Positions 30,956 to 41,255 of a DNA stretch of 64,000 bases are shown piece by piece. The DNA is taken from contig JAJHZJ010000751.1 in the NCBI GenBank assembly GCA_023548195.1, positions 1,616,501-1,680,500 on the forward strand, written 5' to 3'. A model generated the notes under the pieces. It saw only the letters and a list, made by a program, of their open reading frames with translations, did not search any database and was not told where the DNA came from. The position numbers were made by a program, and so were the translations under genes. Within the stretch, counting starts at the first letter, position 1. Each line of letters starts with the position of its first letter. The DNA comes from Bettongia penicillata ogilbyi. Lineage: Eukaryota; Chordata; Mammalia; Diprotodontia; Potoroidae.

Positions 30956-31914
30956 CGTTATCCTGCTAATGAACCAAATTAAACTGAACTAACATTCATG
31001 TTAATAATTATTACTTGCCGAGCTAGCTGTGTTTGGAGTGTTAATGATAATGGGAAAGCTGAATATGATGATAATATTTCTTAGGTGCTTATCCACTCAG
31101 TAGTTGAAAGCAGACGGAACTAGACGGCAGGAATCCCCCAGTGGCCCAATTTTAGCATCCTGGGGTGAGGAGTGGGGAGGTGGGATTTTGCTTGAGTGAG
31201 GACCGCTAGATGAGGACTGAGGTGAGTATGAAATGAAGGTCCCAAACCAAAGCTCTTATTAAAACCAGAAGTGTTAACCTGACAAACTCACTCCTTCACA
31301 CTCCTTAATACAATCTTGGCGATACTGTAGGTCGGCCAGCAATGCATATGGTCTTCATTTTCCCTTAAAATGAGCTACAATAAAAGACAATTTTTATATT
31401 CTCAAGGCTAGGACTCCAGAAGACGTGCATTTGTGATCCTATTGATTTTTTCTTTTAAAAATTCCAGCTAAAATGCCATTATTAGACATGGGTTACAGTT
31501 ACAATGAAAAGTGAGAGCTGCCACTGAGTCCCTGGGGAGCCCGGGGAGAGCAAAGGATCTGTTGGTCCTTTTCTGTCATTGTCAGGGTGTAGAAAGAAAA
31601 AAATACTTCAGTGTATTTCACTATTAGGACATGTGAATGGTGTGAACTCCCTGTTACTGAGCCGTCTTCATTCTAAGGTAACTCTCTCTTCCTAGCATTT
31701 TAAAAAATGTTCTTGACATGGATGGTGGTGACGAGTGGTCTGGGTTTGCTACATGGGCATGTGTGCACCTGAAGAATCCCTCTTTGTCATATCGCAGTAA
31801 TGATTTTGTGTTGTTGTTTTTATTGGACCCGGGATTCTATCAAAGTGGAGATTTCCAAATGAGGAATTTCTTCTAACAGAGGGGGGATGAGATTTGTGCT
31901 CTAAAGGTTGCCAG

Positions 31915-32040
31915 GGCCACTGAGAGATTAAATGACTTGTCCAGAGTTTGTTAGATGAAATGTGTCAGAGAAAGAAATTAAACTCTCAGATCTTCTGGAA
32001 CTTTCTAATGTCAAGGTCACATCTTTATCCATCCACCTCT
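31915..32040 (-). mobile_element. MIR fragment
   Basis: 'cactgagagattaaatgact', 'tgtccagagtttgttaga', 'actctcagatcttctgga'. Confidence 0.55.
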
Positions 32041-32560
32041 CACTTTTAGTGTAGATTTTCTATTTTAAAGATGTCTCATATATCTACATGTCACTTCTGA
32101 TAGAATATAAGCTCTCTGAAGGCAGACATTAGTTATTTCTTCCACATCACAGGGGTTAGGGATGCAGTGACCCCACAATCTAGAAAATCTGTGTAAAATT
32201 TTTTGGCCCTCCCTTCATACTAGAGAAGAAATCTGCATCATTATGATAGTAAAAGATGAAATTTGTCAATATTATAGAGTACTATGCCTGTATTTTATGC
32301 ATTCCTGAGTTTCTAAACTTTTTCCATGTCATCTGCTGACCTTCTCTTGTCTCTAACTTCCACAAATCTCCCTCAAATTTCTCATTTAATTTCTTATGCC
32401 AAACTGTGATATACAGAAACTGTGATGGGGAAAGTTATCATGAGGAAGGGATAGCTGTGTTTCATTTCTGTCTTTGAAACCCCAGCATTAGCACAATGAC
32501 TGACATATAGTGGGTGTTTTAATAGATGTTTGCTGACTTATTGAATGATCAAAGCTTTAG
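32041..32560 (+). mobile_element. L2 3' end interrupted by a MITE
   Basis: L2 reads 'gatagaatataagctctctg...ggcagacat' up to 32129. It resumes at 32458 'tgtttcatttctgtctttga...ccagcattagcac...gtgggtgtttta'. Removing 32130-32457 restores a continuous L2 3' end. Confidence 0.8.
32130..32457. mobile_element. Tigger/pogo-like MITE, copy B
   Basis: A 328-base homologue of 26618-26926, aligned over its whole length: degraded left end 'tagttatttcttccacat', then 'aaattttttggccctccctt', 'ctgagtttctaaactttttc', and right end 'aagggatagctg'. Its precise interruption of an L2 fixes both boundaries to within a few bases. Confidence 0.7.
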
Positions 32561-32561
32561 A

Positions 32562-32725
32562 GGTAGAAGGGACCTTAGAGGTCATTGAGCACAGCTCCCT
32601 CATTTTACAGAAAAAGAAGCTGAGGCAGGGTAAAGCAACTTGCCCAAAGATACACAAATAATCAGTGACAGCTTGGATTCAAACCTAGATCCTCTAATGC
32701 CAGATTCAGTGTTCCTTCTTCGAGG
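32562..32725 (-). mobile_element. MIR-type SINE
   Basis: 'aagggaccttagaggtcatt', 'ctccctcattttacagaaaa', 'ttggattcaaacctagatcc'. Confidence 0.75.
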
Positions 32726-32844
32726 ACAGATTCCTAGGGCTCCAATGTTCCCCATTTCCATTCCAAGTCCATTCAAAGGCTCAAGTTTTTTAATCATTTC
32801 CTTACACTCCTGAGAAATGAGAGCAAATCTAATTCTTGAATCTG

Positions 32845-33000
32845 AATCATTTATTAAGCAGCTATCTTATGTAAGATGCTGTTAGATGCTGGTGATAGAA
32901 AGGGCAAAAATAGAACAGGTCCTTCCCTCAAGAAGTTGCATTCTAATGAGAAATTCTAGACATAAATTCTAACAGAATACATGGAAATTTTGTCCAAAAA
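32845..33000 (-). mobile_element. L2 3' end
   Basis: 'catttattaagcagctatct', 'gtccttccctcaagaagttg', 'cattctaatgag'. Confidence 0.65.
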
Positions 33001-33004
33001 ATTG

Positions 33005-33190
33005 TCCTGAGCACTGGATTTGAAGGTAGAAGATTTAAGTGCAGGATTTCCCTCTACTACATAAAACCTTGTGTGACCTTTGGCAAATTGTTTCAATTCT
33101 CTGGGCCTCAATTTCTTCATTTGTAAAATGAGAGGGAGCTACCTCAAAGTTGAAAAGATAATAAAAGATGGAAGAGCTGTGAGAGAATGA
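33005..33190 (+). mobile_element. MIR
   Basis: 'gagcactggatttgaaggta', 'tgacctttggcaaattg', 'cctcaatttcttcatttgta', then 'gataataaaagatg'. Confidence 0.65.
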
Positions 33191-33199
33191 GAGCATTCG

Positions 33200-33590
33200 T
33201 ATACTCTATAGATACTCTATATATGTGTTGTGAATTAATACAACCATTCTGGGAAACCATTTGGAATTATGTGGAAAAATAATTAAATGGTTCATAGCAC
33301 TACTGTGTATATACCCATAGAAGATTGAAGACAAACATTGTTTCCATATCCACAAAAATATTCCTAGCAGCACTTTTTGTGATAGCACCAACTGGAAATT
33401 AAGTAGGTATTCATAACAGAGAATGACCCAACAAATTGTAGCAAGTGGATGTGTCATAAGAAACAACGGAAGAGGGAATTTCAAAGTATGGGAAGGTGTA
33501 TATAAACTTACGTGTAGTGAACTAAACAGAACCAAGAGAACAGTATACACAAGGATTAAATAATTTAAATGAAAATAACAGTAAAAGCTT
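33200..33590 (+). mobile_element. L1 3' end (ORF2 C-terminal remnant)
   Basis: 'tacaaccattctgggaaacc', 'tactgtgtatatacccatag', 'cctagcagcactttttgtga', 'gaactaaacagaaccaagag'. These match the L1 copies at 42448-43116 and 22255-22975 but are more decayed. Confidence 0.7.
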
Positions 33591-33599
33591 TGTAGCTAA

Positions 33600-33840
33600 T
33601 ATTGTTTAAATATTATATGCCAATAGGGTTTTCAAAATACTTTCCATATATTACTTCATTTGATTCACGCATCCACCCTGTAAGACAGGTGTTATCGTTA
33701 GCTCTACTTTACAGAGGAGAAACCTGGGAGATTCTAAGTAATTTGCTCAGTCACATAGCTAGTTAACATTTCAGGTTACTTTCAAATTCAGGTCTTCTGA
33801 TTCCAAGCCTAGCATTTTATCCACCGTACCAGGTTACACA
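33600..33840 (-). mobile_element. Near-full-length MIR
   Basis: 'acttcatttgattcacgcat', 'ctctactttacagaggagaa', 'agctagttaacatttcaggt', 'gcattttatccaccgtacc'. Confidence 0.75.
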
Positions 33841-34079
33841 CTAGTCTTGATCCTGGGTAACACATGATGAAATTGACCTCCTTACTCTCAGCAAGGAAAT
33901 GAGCAATTGTAAATGTGGCATCGTAGACTGGTTCATTTTGCTTAACTCTTGGGGGTGGGCTACATCATGAATTGTTTGTGATGTGGAAATAAAAGACATC
34001 AGAAGAAATCTTACAACACACTTTTAAAGAATGATAAAATAAGAGAGTTGAAGAACATTGTAACTATGGTACCTTCCAG

Positions 34080-34290
34080 CTTTGAATCCTATGATCCCAT
34101 GAGGGAGGCTTTCCCTTACCCTCCCTCTCCACCCCCACCCTGAAGTAAAATGGATATTGTGTCTATATCTCCATTAGATTATAAGCTCCTTGAGGACATA
34201 GACCATCTTTTGCCTCTTATTGTATCTCTAGCACTTAATACAGTATCTGGTATATAGCAGGTGCTTAATAAATGTTAATTGATTGATGAA
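34080..34290 (+). mobile_element. L2 3' end
   Basis: 'attagattataagctccttg', 'ttattgtatctctagcactt', 'gcaggtgcttaataaatgtt', 'aattgattgatg'. Confidence 0.85.
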
Positions 34291-35137
34291 ACTAAATGGT
34301 CCCATCCTTTTCTTACCTGTTTAACATTATTGCAAAATATTTTGAACCTGAAGCAAATCCATCCACCCTGAGGATCACTATCCCATCAGGATTCTGTTCA
34401 TTCCCTGAGACTGTTGTTCTCCCTTTCATTTAAGAATAAGGCTGAAGAAGATGAGAAATGTTCCAAAACATAGGACAATTAGTGGGATTTATGAAAGCCT
34501 CTTGAATATTCCACTTCTCTAATTTCATCCTTTATAACAATGGCAGTGAACTTGCCTGCTCAGTTTTTCCCCTCTAAAGATTACAAAAAAAAAGAAAGAA
34601 AAGGAAAGGAAAAGTTAATTGTTTGATATGATTATGCTTTCCACATGTTTTTAATGTTCAACTTTTATCATTTAAGGCTGGCAGAGTGAGACCAAAAGGA
34701 AACATGTTTCAAATGAAAATGAGACGTCGACACTGTTTGGAGCAAATTATATCAAAAACAAAGTTCTGGAAATTATTATTGTTTTATTAAACATTTATGA
34801 AGTGTCAGGATAGGTCTTTGTGAATCAAATAACCATATTTTTCAATTTATTTCAATAAAAGACGCGACTTGGTAACAGCTGGGAATTCCTCATTCTTCAA
34901 TTCTCAGAGTTTCTTAAGAGCACCTATTTCCCACTATGAGAGCTTGTGAATTGTTGGCATATGTGTGTGCATGCCCAAATGTGTATACATGTATGTGAGC
35001 ATTCATGTGCATGCACAGGCACATGTGTAGACTCAAGGAAATTTTTTTAGCTTTCATTACAAAGATCATTGTACTTGGTCTTGGAGGACCTGGGTTTGAA
35101 GCCTAGGTCTGCTCCATACTAATACTATTTATTAAGG
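34291..35137. other. Mostly unclassified sequence
   Basis: No gene. About 34690-34890 looks unique, with retained CpGs ('gagacgtcgacac', 'gacgcgacttgg'). A TG/ATG-rich simple tract lies at 34960-35030. Confidence 0.4.
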
Positions 35138-35315
35138 GAGGGACTAGGGTACAGTGAAAAAAGAATGCTGACTCTGAAGCCAGAGGGGCAGAGTTCGAAT
35201 TCTACTTCTAATGGTTTCTATTGCATGACCTTTAGTAAGGTCTTAACTTCTTTTAGCTTCAGTTTCTTCGTCTGTGAACTAAAAGAGGTTGGAAGAGATC
35301 CCTTCTGAAGTCCCT
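35138..35315 (+). mobile_element. MIR
   Basis: 'gggtacagtgaaaaaagaat', 'gcagagttcgaattctactt', 'ttcagtttcttcgtctgtga'. Confidence 0.7.
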
Positions 35316-36335
35316 TCATCTCATTTATTAAGCACCTAATATATGTTAGGCACTGGAGATACAATGACAAAAAGTAACACAATCTCCAATCTCCACAAGC
35401 TCCCATTTTACTGGGGGAGATAGTGTTTACCTGTTATAATTTTATACAGAATGAATACAAAATAAACCTAAGGTAGTTAAATGCCCAATGGGAGAAGGAT
35501 GGGGGAGAACCTTCAGTTGGAGAAGGATCAGGAAAAGCTTCATACAGAAGGTGGTACTTGAGCTCACTGTTGAAGGAAGTGAGGCATTCTTCGAGACTGA
35601 AGTAAGGAGGGAAAGAATTCCAGGCATGGGACTAGACAAATACAAGGGGCTAAAGAGGGGAGATGGAATGGCACGTGTGAAGAACATCATCTATACCAAC
35701 TGGGCTGTACTATAGAGTCAGGAAGGAGAGCAATACATAACAGGTTGCAAAGATAGGTCTGGACCAGCTTGTGAAGGACTTTAAGTCAAACAGAGCAGTT
35801 TATATTTGATCCTAAATGTGATGATGAGCCACCAGAGGTTACTGAGTAGTGGAATGACATGGCCGGATCTGCACTTCAGGAAAATCTCTATAGCAGTTGT
35901 GTGAGAGATGGACTGGCATGGGGAGAAGCTTGAGGCAGGTAAACCATTAGCGGGCTAGCAACAGTCCTGGAGTAAGGTGATGAGGGACTGAAATGAGGTG
36001 GACGTGGATGTGTGTCCAGAAAGAAGGGGTTCGATGCAAGAGATGTTGTGAAGGTAGAAAGGACAAGATTTGTCAGCTGAAAGGATGGGTGGATGGACAG
36101 ACAATGGTCAAGGATAAGTGTTGGAAACTTGGATGACTAGAAGAATGATGGTACACTCAAAAGAAATAAGGAAGTTCAATAGAGATGTAGATTTGGAGGG
36201 AAAGGTAATAAGTTCTGCTTGGGATATGTTGAATTTCAAATATCTATGGAAATCTAGTTTGAAAATCTTGTATGTTATCAATGATGCAGGACACACTGGG
36301 GCTAAATATATAAATCTGCATAGAGATGACAATTA
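35316..36335 (-). pseudogene. L2 LINE, about 1 kb antisense with ORF2 remnant
   Basis: The most complete antisense L2. Plus-strand landmarks in order: 'ttatgttaggcactggagat' region, 'ggatcaggaaaagcttcata', 'agaattccaggcatgg', 'tgaaggactttaagtcaaac', 'ttatatttgatcctaaatgt', 'gtagtggaatgacatggccg', 'gcgggctagcaacagtcctg'. It reaches back into the RT-proximal ORF2 region and has no intact frame. Confidence 0.85.
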
Positions 36336-36429
36336 AAACTGTAAGAGAAAATGAGGGAAGAGGGAAGAAAACCCAGTATAGTTGTGGGGTATATCCATAG
36401 TTTGTAGGCTGGGAAGTATCCATAATCCA

Positions 36430-36570
36430 TTCTAAAATCCTTTTGTTTTTGTGACTTTAAGCAAGTAGTTTAATTTCTCAGGGTTTCAGTTTCCTCATCT
36501 GTTAAATGATGGGGGATAGACCAGATGAGGTTCCTTCTAGATCTGAATCCACGACCTTATGATCACTGTG
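36430..36570 (+). mobile_element. MIR-type SINE, 3' part
   Basis: 'gtgactttaagcaagtagtt', 'ttcagtttcctcatctgtta', 'gaccagatgaggttccttct'. Confidence 0.65.
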
Positions 36571-36690
36571 CATTAAATGAGGAAATATGTCCATGTTTCT
36601 AAATGAAACAGAATTGTCACCCTGCAGATTGTTATACATTGTGAGTTTTGTAGCATAGTGAGTTGTGTGATATTCCATGAGGAGAGAAAG

Positions 36691-36692
<2 letters not shown>

Positions 36693-36759
<67 letters not shown>
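36693..36759. repeat. (GA)n microsatellite
   Basis: About 33 GA units, nearly perfect. The long Ser-Leu open frames on the opposite strand are translations of this tract. Confidence 0.95.
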
Positions 36760-36762
<3 letters not shown>

Positions 36763-36779
36763 GTAACAGTTTAGTCGCA

Positions 36780-37540
36780 GAGTTTGTTTCTCTGTAATCA
36801 ACTGAAAAGAGACCAAGGTCATGTTGCAGATTTCTGCCTCGCTCTGCCCTCGCCAGCAAGACTACGTGAATGTAAATTGCTTTATTGGTGAAAGGAATTA
36901 AAATTATAAGGAGGCCCGCAGAAAGAAGTGCGAAATCAGGGCTGTGTCGGAACAGGGACAATATAATTGTGGTATGGATTCCCATATGGGACTAAATTAT
37001 CTCGATTTTAGGACCGTCAGCATTTCTTTGAGGTAGCTGGAACTCAGCCAAGGTGCCACGTTCGCTTCATTTTTTTTAAGACGGTTCTGATTCAACGCAA
37101 CTTTAAATATGCACAGAGCTGAAAACTGCCATGAGGACCGGAGCAGGGAAGCGCTGGTCTGCCGTTTTTTGCATCCTTCAACGTTTTGCATGCTGCTAAT
37201 TTTATTTGACTATTAAGACAGAAGCCACCCTGGCATTACTTTCTTTTAATAAGCAAAGTGTCATTTATTATCATTTCTGTATGGTCTGTAAAACTGTTTG
37301 AGGGTGGGTGGGAGGATGACAGGGGAAGGGGAAAAATCCACCCTCTTCTGTGAGTACATATCAAGGTTGTCTTCCTTTACAATGCACCATTCAGTAATAC
37401 TATTTTGTAGCAACTCAATAAAGCTGATAGTTTTTCTGGGTAATTACCCACAGCCCCCTGCAGGACAAATTAGCATTCCTGACCTGAATAATGCTTACTA
37501 GAAAGAGTTCAATGGAATTTACTTAATCAGAATCGTTGCT
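36780..37540. other. Repeat-free, CpG-retaining block
   Basis: About 760 bases without any recognised repeat. At least ten CpGs lie between 36840 and 37180 (for example 'cgttcgc', 'ggaccgtcag', 'ccggagc', 'agcgct'), unusual in this CpG-poor window. It contains a SOX-like inverted motif at 36958-36970. No open frame has a family signature. A developmental enhancer is the favoured inference. Confidence 0.4.
36958..36970. promoter_or_regulatory. Inverted SOX-like motif pair
   Basis: ACAAT-ATA-ATTGT, head-to-head ACAAT cores with a 3-bp spacer. That is compatible with SOXE dimer geometry (3-5 bp spacing), though the cores are short of the full ACAAAG consensus. Confidence 0.3.
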
Positions 37541-37549
37541 TTCTTGTGC

Positions 37550-37564
37550 TTTTTTTTTTTTTTT
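37550..37564. repeat. Poly-T run
   Basis: Fifteen consecutive T. Confidence 0.95.
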
Positions 37565-37999
37565 ACCTACTCTCCATTGTTTGATAATAGTAAATTCCTT
37601 GCTATGTTAGGTACCTGAAAGACAGGACAGAAAGGACATGGATAGGAAAGACAGAAACATGTTTAGGGATTATACAAATAAGGCTATCTCTGTTTCACAA
37701 AAACAGTAGTTCTTAATACTTAGTCAAGCACTGAGTACCATCTTTGTTATCTTAAGAGTTTTCTAAAGGAGGCTTTCAGAAGAGAAAAAAAAATTGTTAT
37801 TTGCTAATTTTTAAGAAGAAAAGGAGGGGCAGTCTCTAAGCCATTAAAGTTTTTTTTTCATAGGCATCACTGTTGTCGTTATCTCTTAGCAGGTTTCTAG
37901 TTTGTTAAGGACAAAGCTAGACAATTTCACCATGATTTTCTCTGCAGACATTTGGATATTTCTCCCCATTCCCCTCAGTCACAAGCAAGTTTTAAAATG
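37565..37999. other. Unclassified intergenic sequence
   Basis: Nothing recognised. Confidence 0.4.
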
Positions 38000-38600
38000 T
38001 AGTTTGTGCCCCTCTCAGAATCAGGGTAACTCCATCTGCCTCTCAGGGCTCCAGAGGGTGGCTGAAGGGGTGTAAAGAATCTCTTCTTTATCATCAGCTT
38101 GAGTCCCCAGCAGCTGGATTTCTTCTATGTAGATGAATCTCTGCTCCTCTTGCTCTGATACTGCAGTAGCTGCAAAACTGAGTCTGTAATGCCAGGACAC
38201 CAAAGCTCCCTCCAATCTCTGAAATACTGGGTACTGTGAGCTGCACTCTGGACCTTTGGAAACTCCCAAGATCAAGGAGGCTTAACTCCCTTCACCTAGA
38301 ATAGAAAAGGGCACATAAAGAAGCCAAGGCTCAAGGCCCATTTCTCAGAACCATTTGACCTCAAAGAGTAGAAGTCCCCACAGCCTCTCCCCCTTATAGT
38401 GTTGCTTCTCCCCGGGCACCATCCAACAAAAAAGAGAGCATGAAGACCGAGGCAAGAGAGAGAGATGGCAGATACTGACATGACCTTTGGAATGCCTCCA
38501 CAACCAATGAAAGAGCATCCTGACCACATGGCTAGCCAATCAGAACCAGTTACAGGATGTCTACACTGTCTCTTCTAGGCACACATTTCATGTCATCCTA
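38000..38600 (-). mobile_element. Possible solo LTR or promoter-like unit
   Basis: A low-repeat stretch of more balanced base composition. On the minus strand it shows two CCAAT-type boxes (ATTGG near 38532-38538 and 38500-38507), then a TATAAG box at about 38393-38399 roughly 110 bases downstream. This order suits an LTR U3 region. I cannot find clear TG...CA ends or flanking duplications, so the call is weak. No virus gene is seen next to it. Confidence 0.25.
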
Positions 38601-39290
38601 ACACTCTCTGAAGCAAACTCCCTAGATTCTCCACATGGGGAAGTTGTACCATCTAAGCAAGTAGATGAAGTCTGCACATTCTCCAGACTCTGGTGATAAA
38701 AGTAAATTGAATAAAGCTGTCATATGTGATGGATGCTGCTGTTGGCCACTTGTCCAGATGCTTGATTCTACAATGAGCAGATGTTACCTAGAAATTAGGA
38801 AGAGGTAAAAAAGAGCACATGGTTTTAAAGAGAGACAAATAGAGAAATCGTGAATATACATAGACAAGGGGTTGTATCAAGGGGGAGTTTCCATGACTGG
38901 GGGGATATGACCCACTGTCAAATGTCTAAATGGAATCACAGATGTCAAATGAGAGACAATGAACAAGGGAACACAATGGTAGCTAAAGGTATTTTTACCA
39001 GGAAAGAGTGGGCAAAATTCAAGGATTTCACTGGAGGGGAAAGAAGAGGACTGTGCTTACTTCCCTGTCTCCTTGAAGCAGGGATAGAAAAATGGGTTCA
39101 GCCACTGACATTAAAACTAGTAAAATGATCTTGGAGTCACTATTCTACAACAATCGTTATTAAAAGGGTTCTATTTAATGGTTGCTTTATCTTCATTTCC
39201 CTTATAGTTGAAATCTCTATATTCATATATCTTATCCCTTAGGCTGTGAGGTACTGGCAGGCATTAATCCATGTCCATGTGCTTTTTTTT
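38601..39290. other. Unclassified sequence
   Basis: A 92-codon open frame at 38850-39128 has no recognisable family signature. An AATAAA on the plus strand lies near 38709. Confidence 0.35.
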
Positions 39291-39319
39291 TTCTTTGAGG
39301 GGATAGGTAACTCTAGACT

Positions 39320-39480
39320 GTGGAAATCAAGAGGAGGGGAAGGAAGGGGAAGGGAGGCTATGAGATGGGAGGGGACAAGAGGGGAGAGATATGATATATC
39401 ATATATATGAGAGGTGATATATATATAGAGAGAGATAATGTATGATCTGTGATGACATGATATCATATGCTATGATTCAG
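39320..39480. repeat. Purine tract followed by ATATAT/GATATC palindromic simple repeat
   Basis: GGGGA-rich to 39385, then 'gatatgatatatcatatata' and 'gatatatatatagagagaga' units. Confidence 0.75.
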
Positions 39481-39484
39481 ACAT

Positions 39485-39604
39485 GATTCCGGGGTTTTTA
39501 GTTTGAATTCTAGCTCTGTTCTTTATTTTCTGCGTCACTATAGACAATTACTTTACTTTCTGAGCCTTAGTTTCCTTCTGTTTAAAGCAAGATGGTTGGA
39601 CTTA
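39485..39604 (+). mobile_element. MIR fragment
   Basis: 'tttgaattctagctctgttc', 'gagccttagtttccttctgt', 'atggttggact'. The next element begins where its tail should continue. Confidence 0.6.
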
Positions 39605-39790
39605 GAAGTTCTTTACCTGGGGTCTATGAACTTTTATTGTTTTGATAGCAATATTTCAAAATACTTTACTCCCTTTGTAATCATATGTATTTTATTTTAT
39701 GCATCTAAAAACATGATTCTGAGAAGAGTCCACAGGCTTACAGACTGCTGTCAAAGTGGTCCTTCAGGACGTACACAGGCAAAGATTAAG
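39605..39790 (+). mobile_element. hAT-like nonautonomous DNA transposon, copy B
   Basis: 'aagttctttacctggggtct' aligns with the left end of 30041-30238. Both share 'ctttgtaatcatatgtattt'-like, 'ttttatgcatctaaaaa' and 'gaagagtccacaggctta'-like blocks. Confidence 0.55.
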
Positions 39791-40808
39791 CATGTAAGGA
39801 CTAGATAATCTTGAAGATTCCTTTCTCCTCGAGATGCTGACATCATAGACCAGCCCTGATAGCACAACCTACAGCAGCTAGGGTAATGTCATTCACTTGT
39901 CGTGGCTTTTCCCCTCTCATTTAAACAGTTTGGAATGTTTTCTTGGGGATATTTTCCACATTCCTATGGAGAGACCTAGCCCCTTAATGATCTAAAGATG
40001 AAATTCTATTGCCCAAACCTAAGCACCTCAGGCCTCCTGGGAAATGCTGCATCCTGTCTGTGTCCCACAGCTGGCATGAGAAAACAGGCACCACAATAAA
40101 CACAAATAAGGCTTGGTCCAAAAATAGAACAGCAAAACCCTGCTTTTATCTCTGAGCGAAACCCTAATACACATCCCTGGGTCTGACTCCAGCACCGTGA
40201 CAAAAGGGCAAGTGCTTCAGAATGTGCCCTTCTTGCACTCTGCTCGCCTCCGGAGTCCCCACCCTACAAGATCAAGGAAGGGCTCAATCCTGCTCCTCCT
40301 CTCTGTGCCAGGGAGACTGTTTGCTTCTGGGATTATGGTATAGATTCTGTCCTTCAAAATCAGAGAAGCCTGGTCCAAAATGTGAACAATATCTGGAGAA
40401 TGAAGCTTTCAGAACATTCCCAACACATTTTTGTGTGCCCAACCTTTCCTTTCCCACTCTTAGATATTATAAGGAAACAATCCATATGTTTCTGATTCGC
40501 CCAGAGTCACAGTATCAAAATGTGGCCTTGTCATTGAGATTTGATGTCCATAAAGCTTTCTGAGCTCTTTTATAAACTTTTCATGCCTTTCACTGAAGAA
40601 TTAATTTGCCTAGAGTAAATGTACTCCAACACCAAAGCATTAAGCTTGGGTTCAAGACCCTAGATCTCAAATTCTGCAGTGTGTTCCAAATTAGACAACA
40701 CGTCTATCACCTCCTGTAATGATGTGCATGTATTAGCATATGTGTATGTGCTTGGCACTAGGCAGGATATCTATTCTTTCTGTGTGTTTGTGTGTGTGTG
40801 TGTGTTTG
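39791..40808. other. Unclassified sequence
   Basis: Contains two related segments, 'ggcttggtccaaaaatagaa' near 40110 and 'agcctggtccaaaatgtgaa' near 40366. This could be old LTR or duplicated DNA. No gene supported. A (GT)n tract lies at 40783-40807. Confidence 0.35.
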
Positions 40809-41113
40809 TCCTTCATTGCCAAAGAAGACCATGCCATCAGAGAAATAATGACATGACTTGCACTTGACTTTGTTCTGAGTGAGGGAAGGTTGTACAGGTC
40901 ACCAGTCTCACTTCTTCTCCAGAGCCATCTGAATCCAGTCACCAGATATTCATCAGGATGACTAGAGATGACCCAGGATGAGGCAATGGGGTTAAGTGAC
41001 TTGCCCAAGGTCACGCAGCCAGTAAGTGTCAAGTGTCTGAGGTGAGATTTGAACTCAGGTCCTCCTGACTCCTGCACTGGTGCTCTATCCACTGCACCAC
41101 ATAGCTACCCTCT
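40809..41113 (-). mobile_element. tRNA SINE with AATGAAGGA-type tail
   Basis: Close sister of 14221-14520. From the right, the minus strand reads 'ggtagctatgtggtgcagtg', 'gaccttgggcaagtcactta', 'ggtgactggattcagatggc', 'tcaagtgcaagtcatgtcat', and ends 'ttctttggcaatgaaggaca'. This copy keeps the 'tggtcttctttggcaatg' tail that the other partly lost. Confidence 0.85.
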
Positions 41114-41149
41114 CAATGGGTAGAGGAAAGGCAAAAGAAGAGAGAGACA

Positions 41150-41255
41150 AATATGTAGAATATATAAACATATTGTAAATTAGAGGCCAACCTACATTGG
41201 TAAAGAGAATTTGCCTAGTAGGAACTCCATATGACAATGAAATCACAGGTCTAGA
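41150..41255 (+). mobile_element. SINE tail of the GAAATCACAGGT type
   Basis: 'taaattagaggccaacctac', 'attggtaaagagaatttgcc', 'caatgaaatcacaggtctag' parallels the tail at about 8720-8806. Confidence 0.5.

Larger units (their letters stand above)
30239..31914. other. Repeat-poor block, candidate conserved noncoding region
   Basis: About 1.7 kb without recognised repeats or coding signature. It contains octamer-like and TCF/LEF-like motifs and AT-rich homeodomain-type stretches around 30960-31085 (TTAATAATTATTA). Confidence 0.4.

Noticed and set aside
36502..36985. Open frames with long Ser-Leu repeats on the minus strand
   Set aside because: Translations of the (GA)n microsatellite.
38850..39128. 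92-codon frame as a possible retroviral gag piece
   Set aside because: No capsid or zinc-knuckle motif is visible, and the adjacent LTR call is itself weak.
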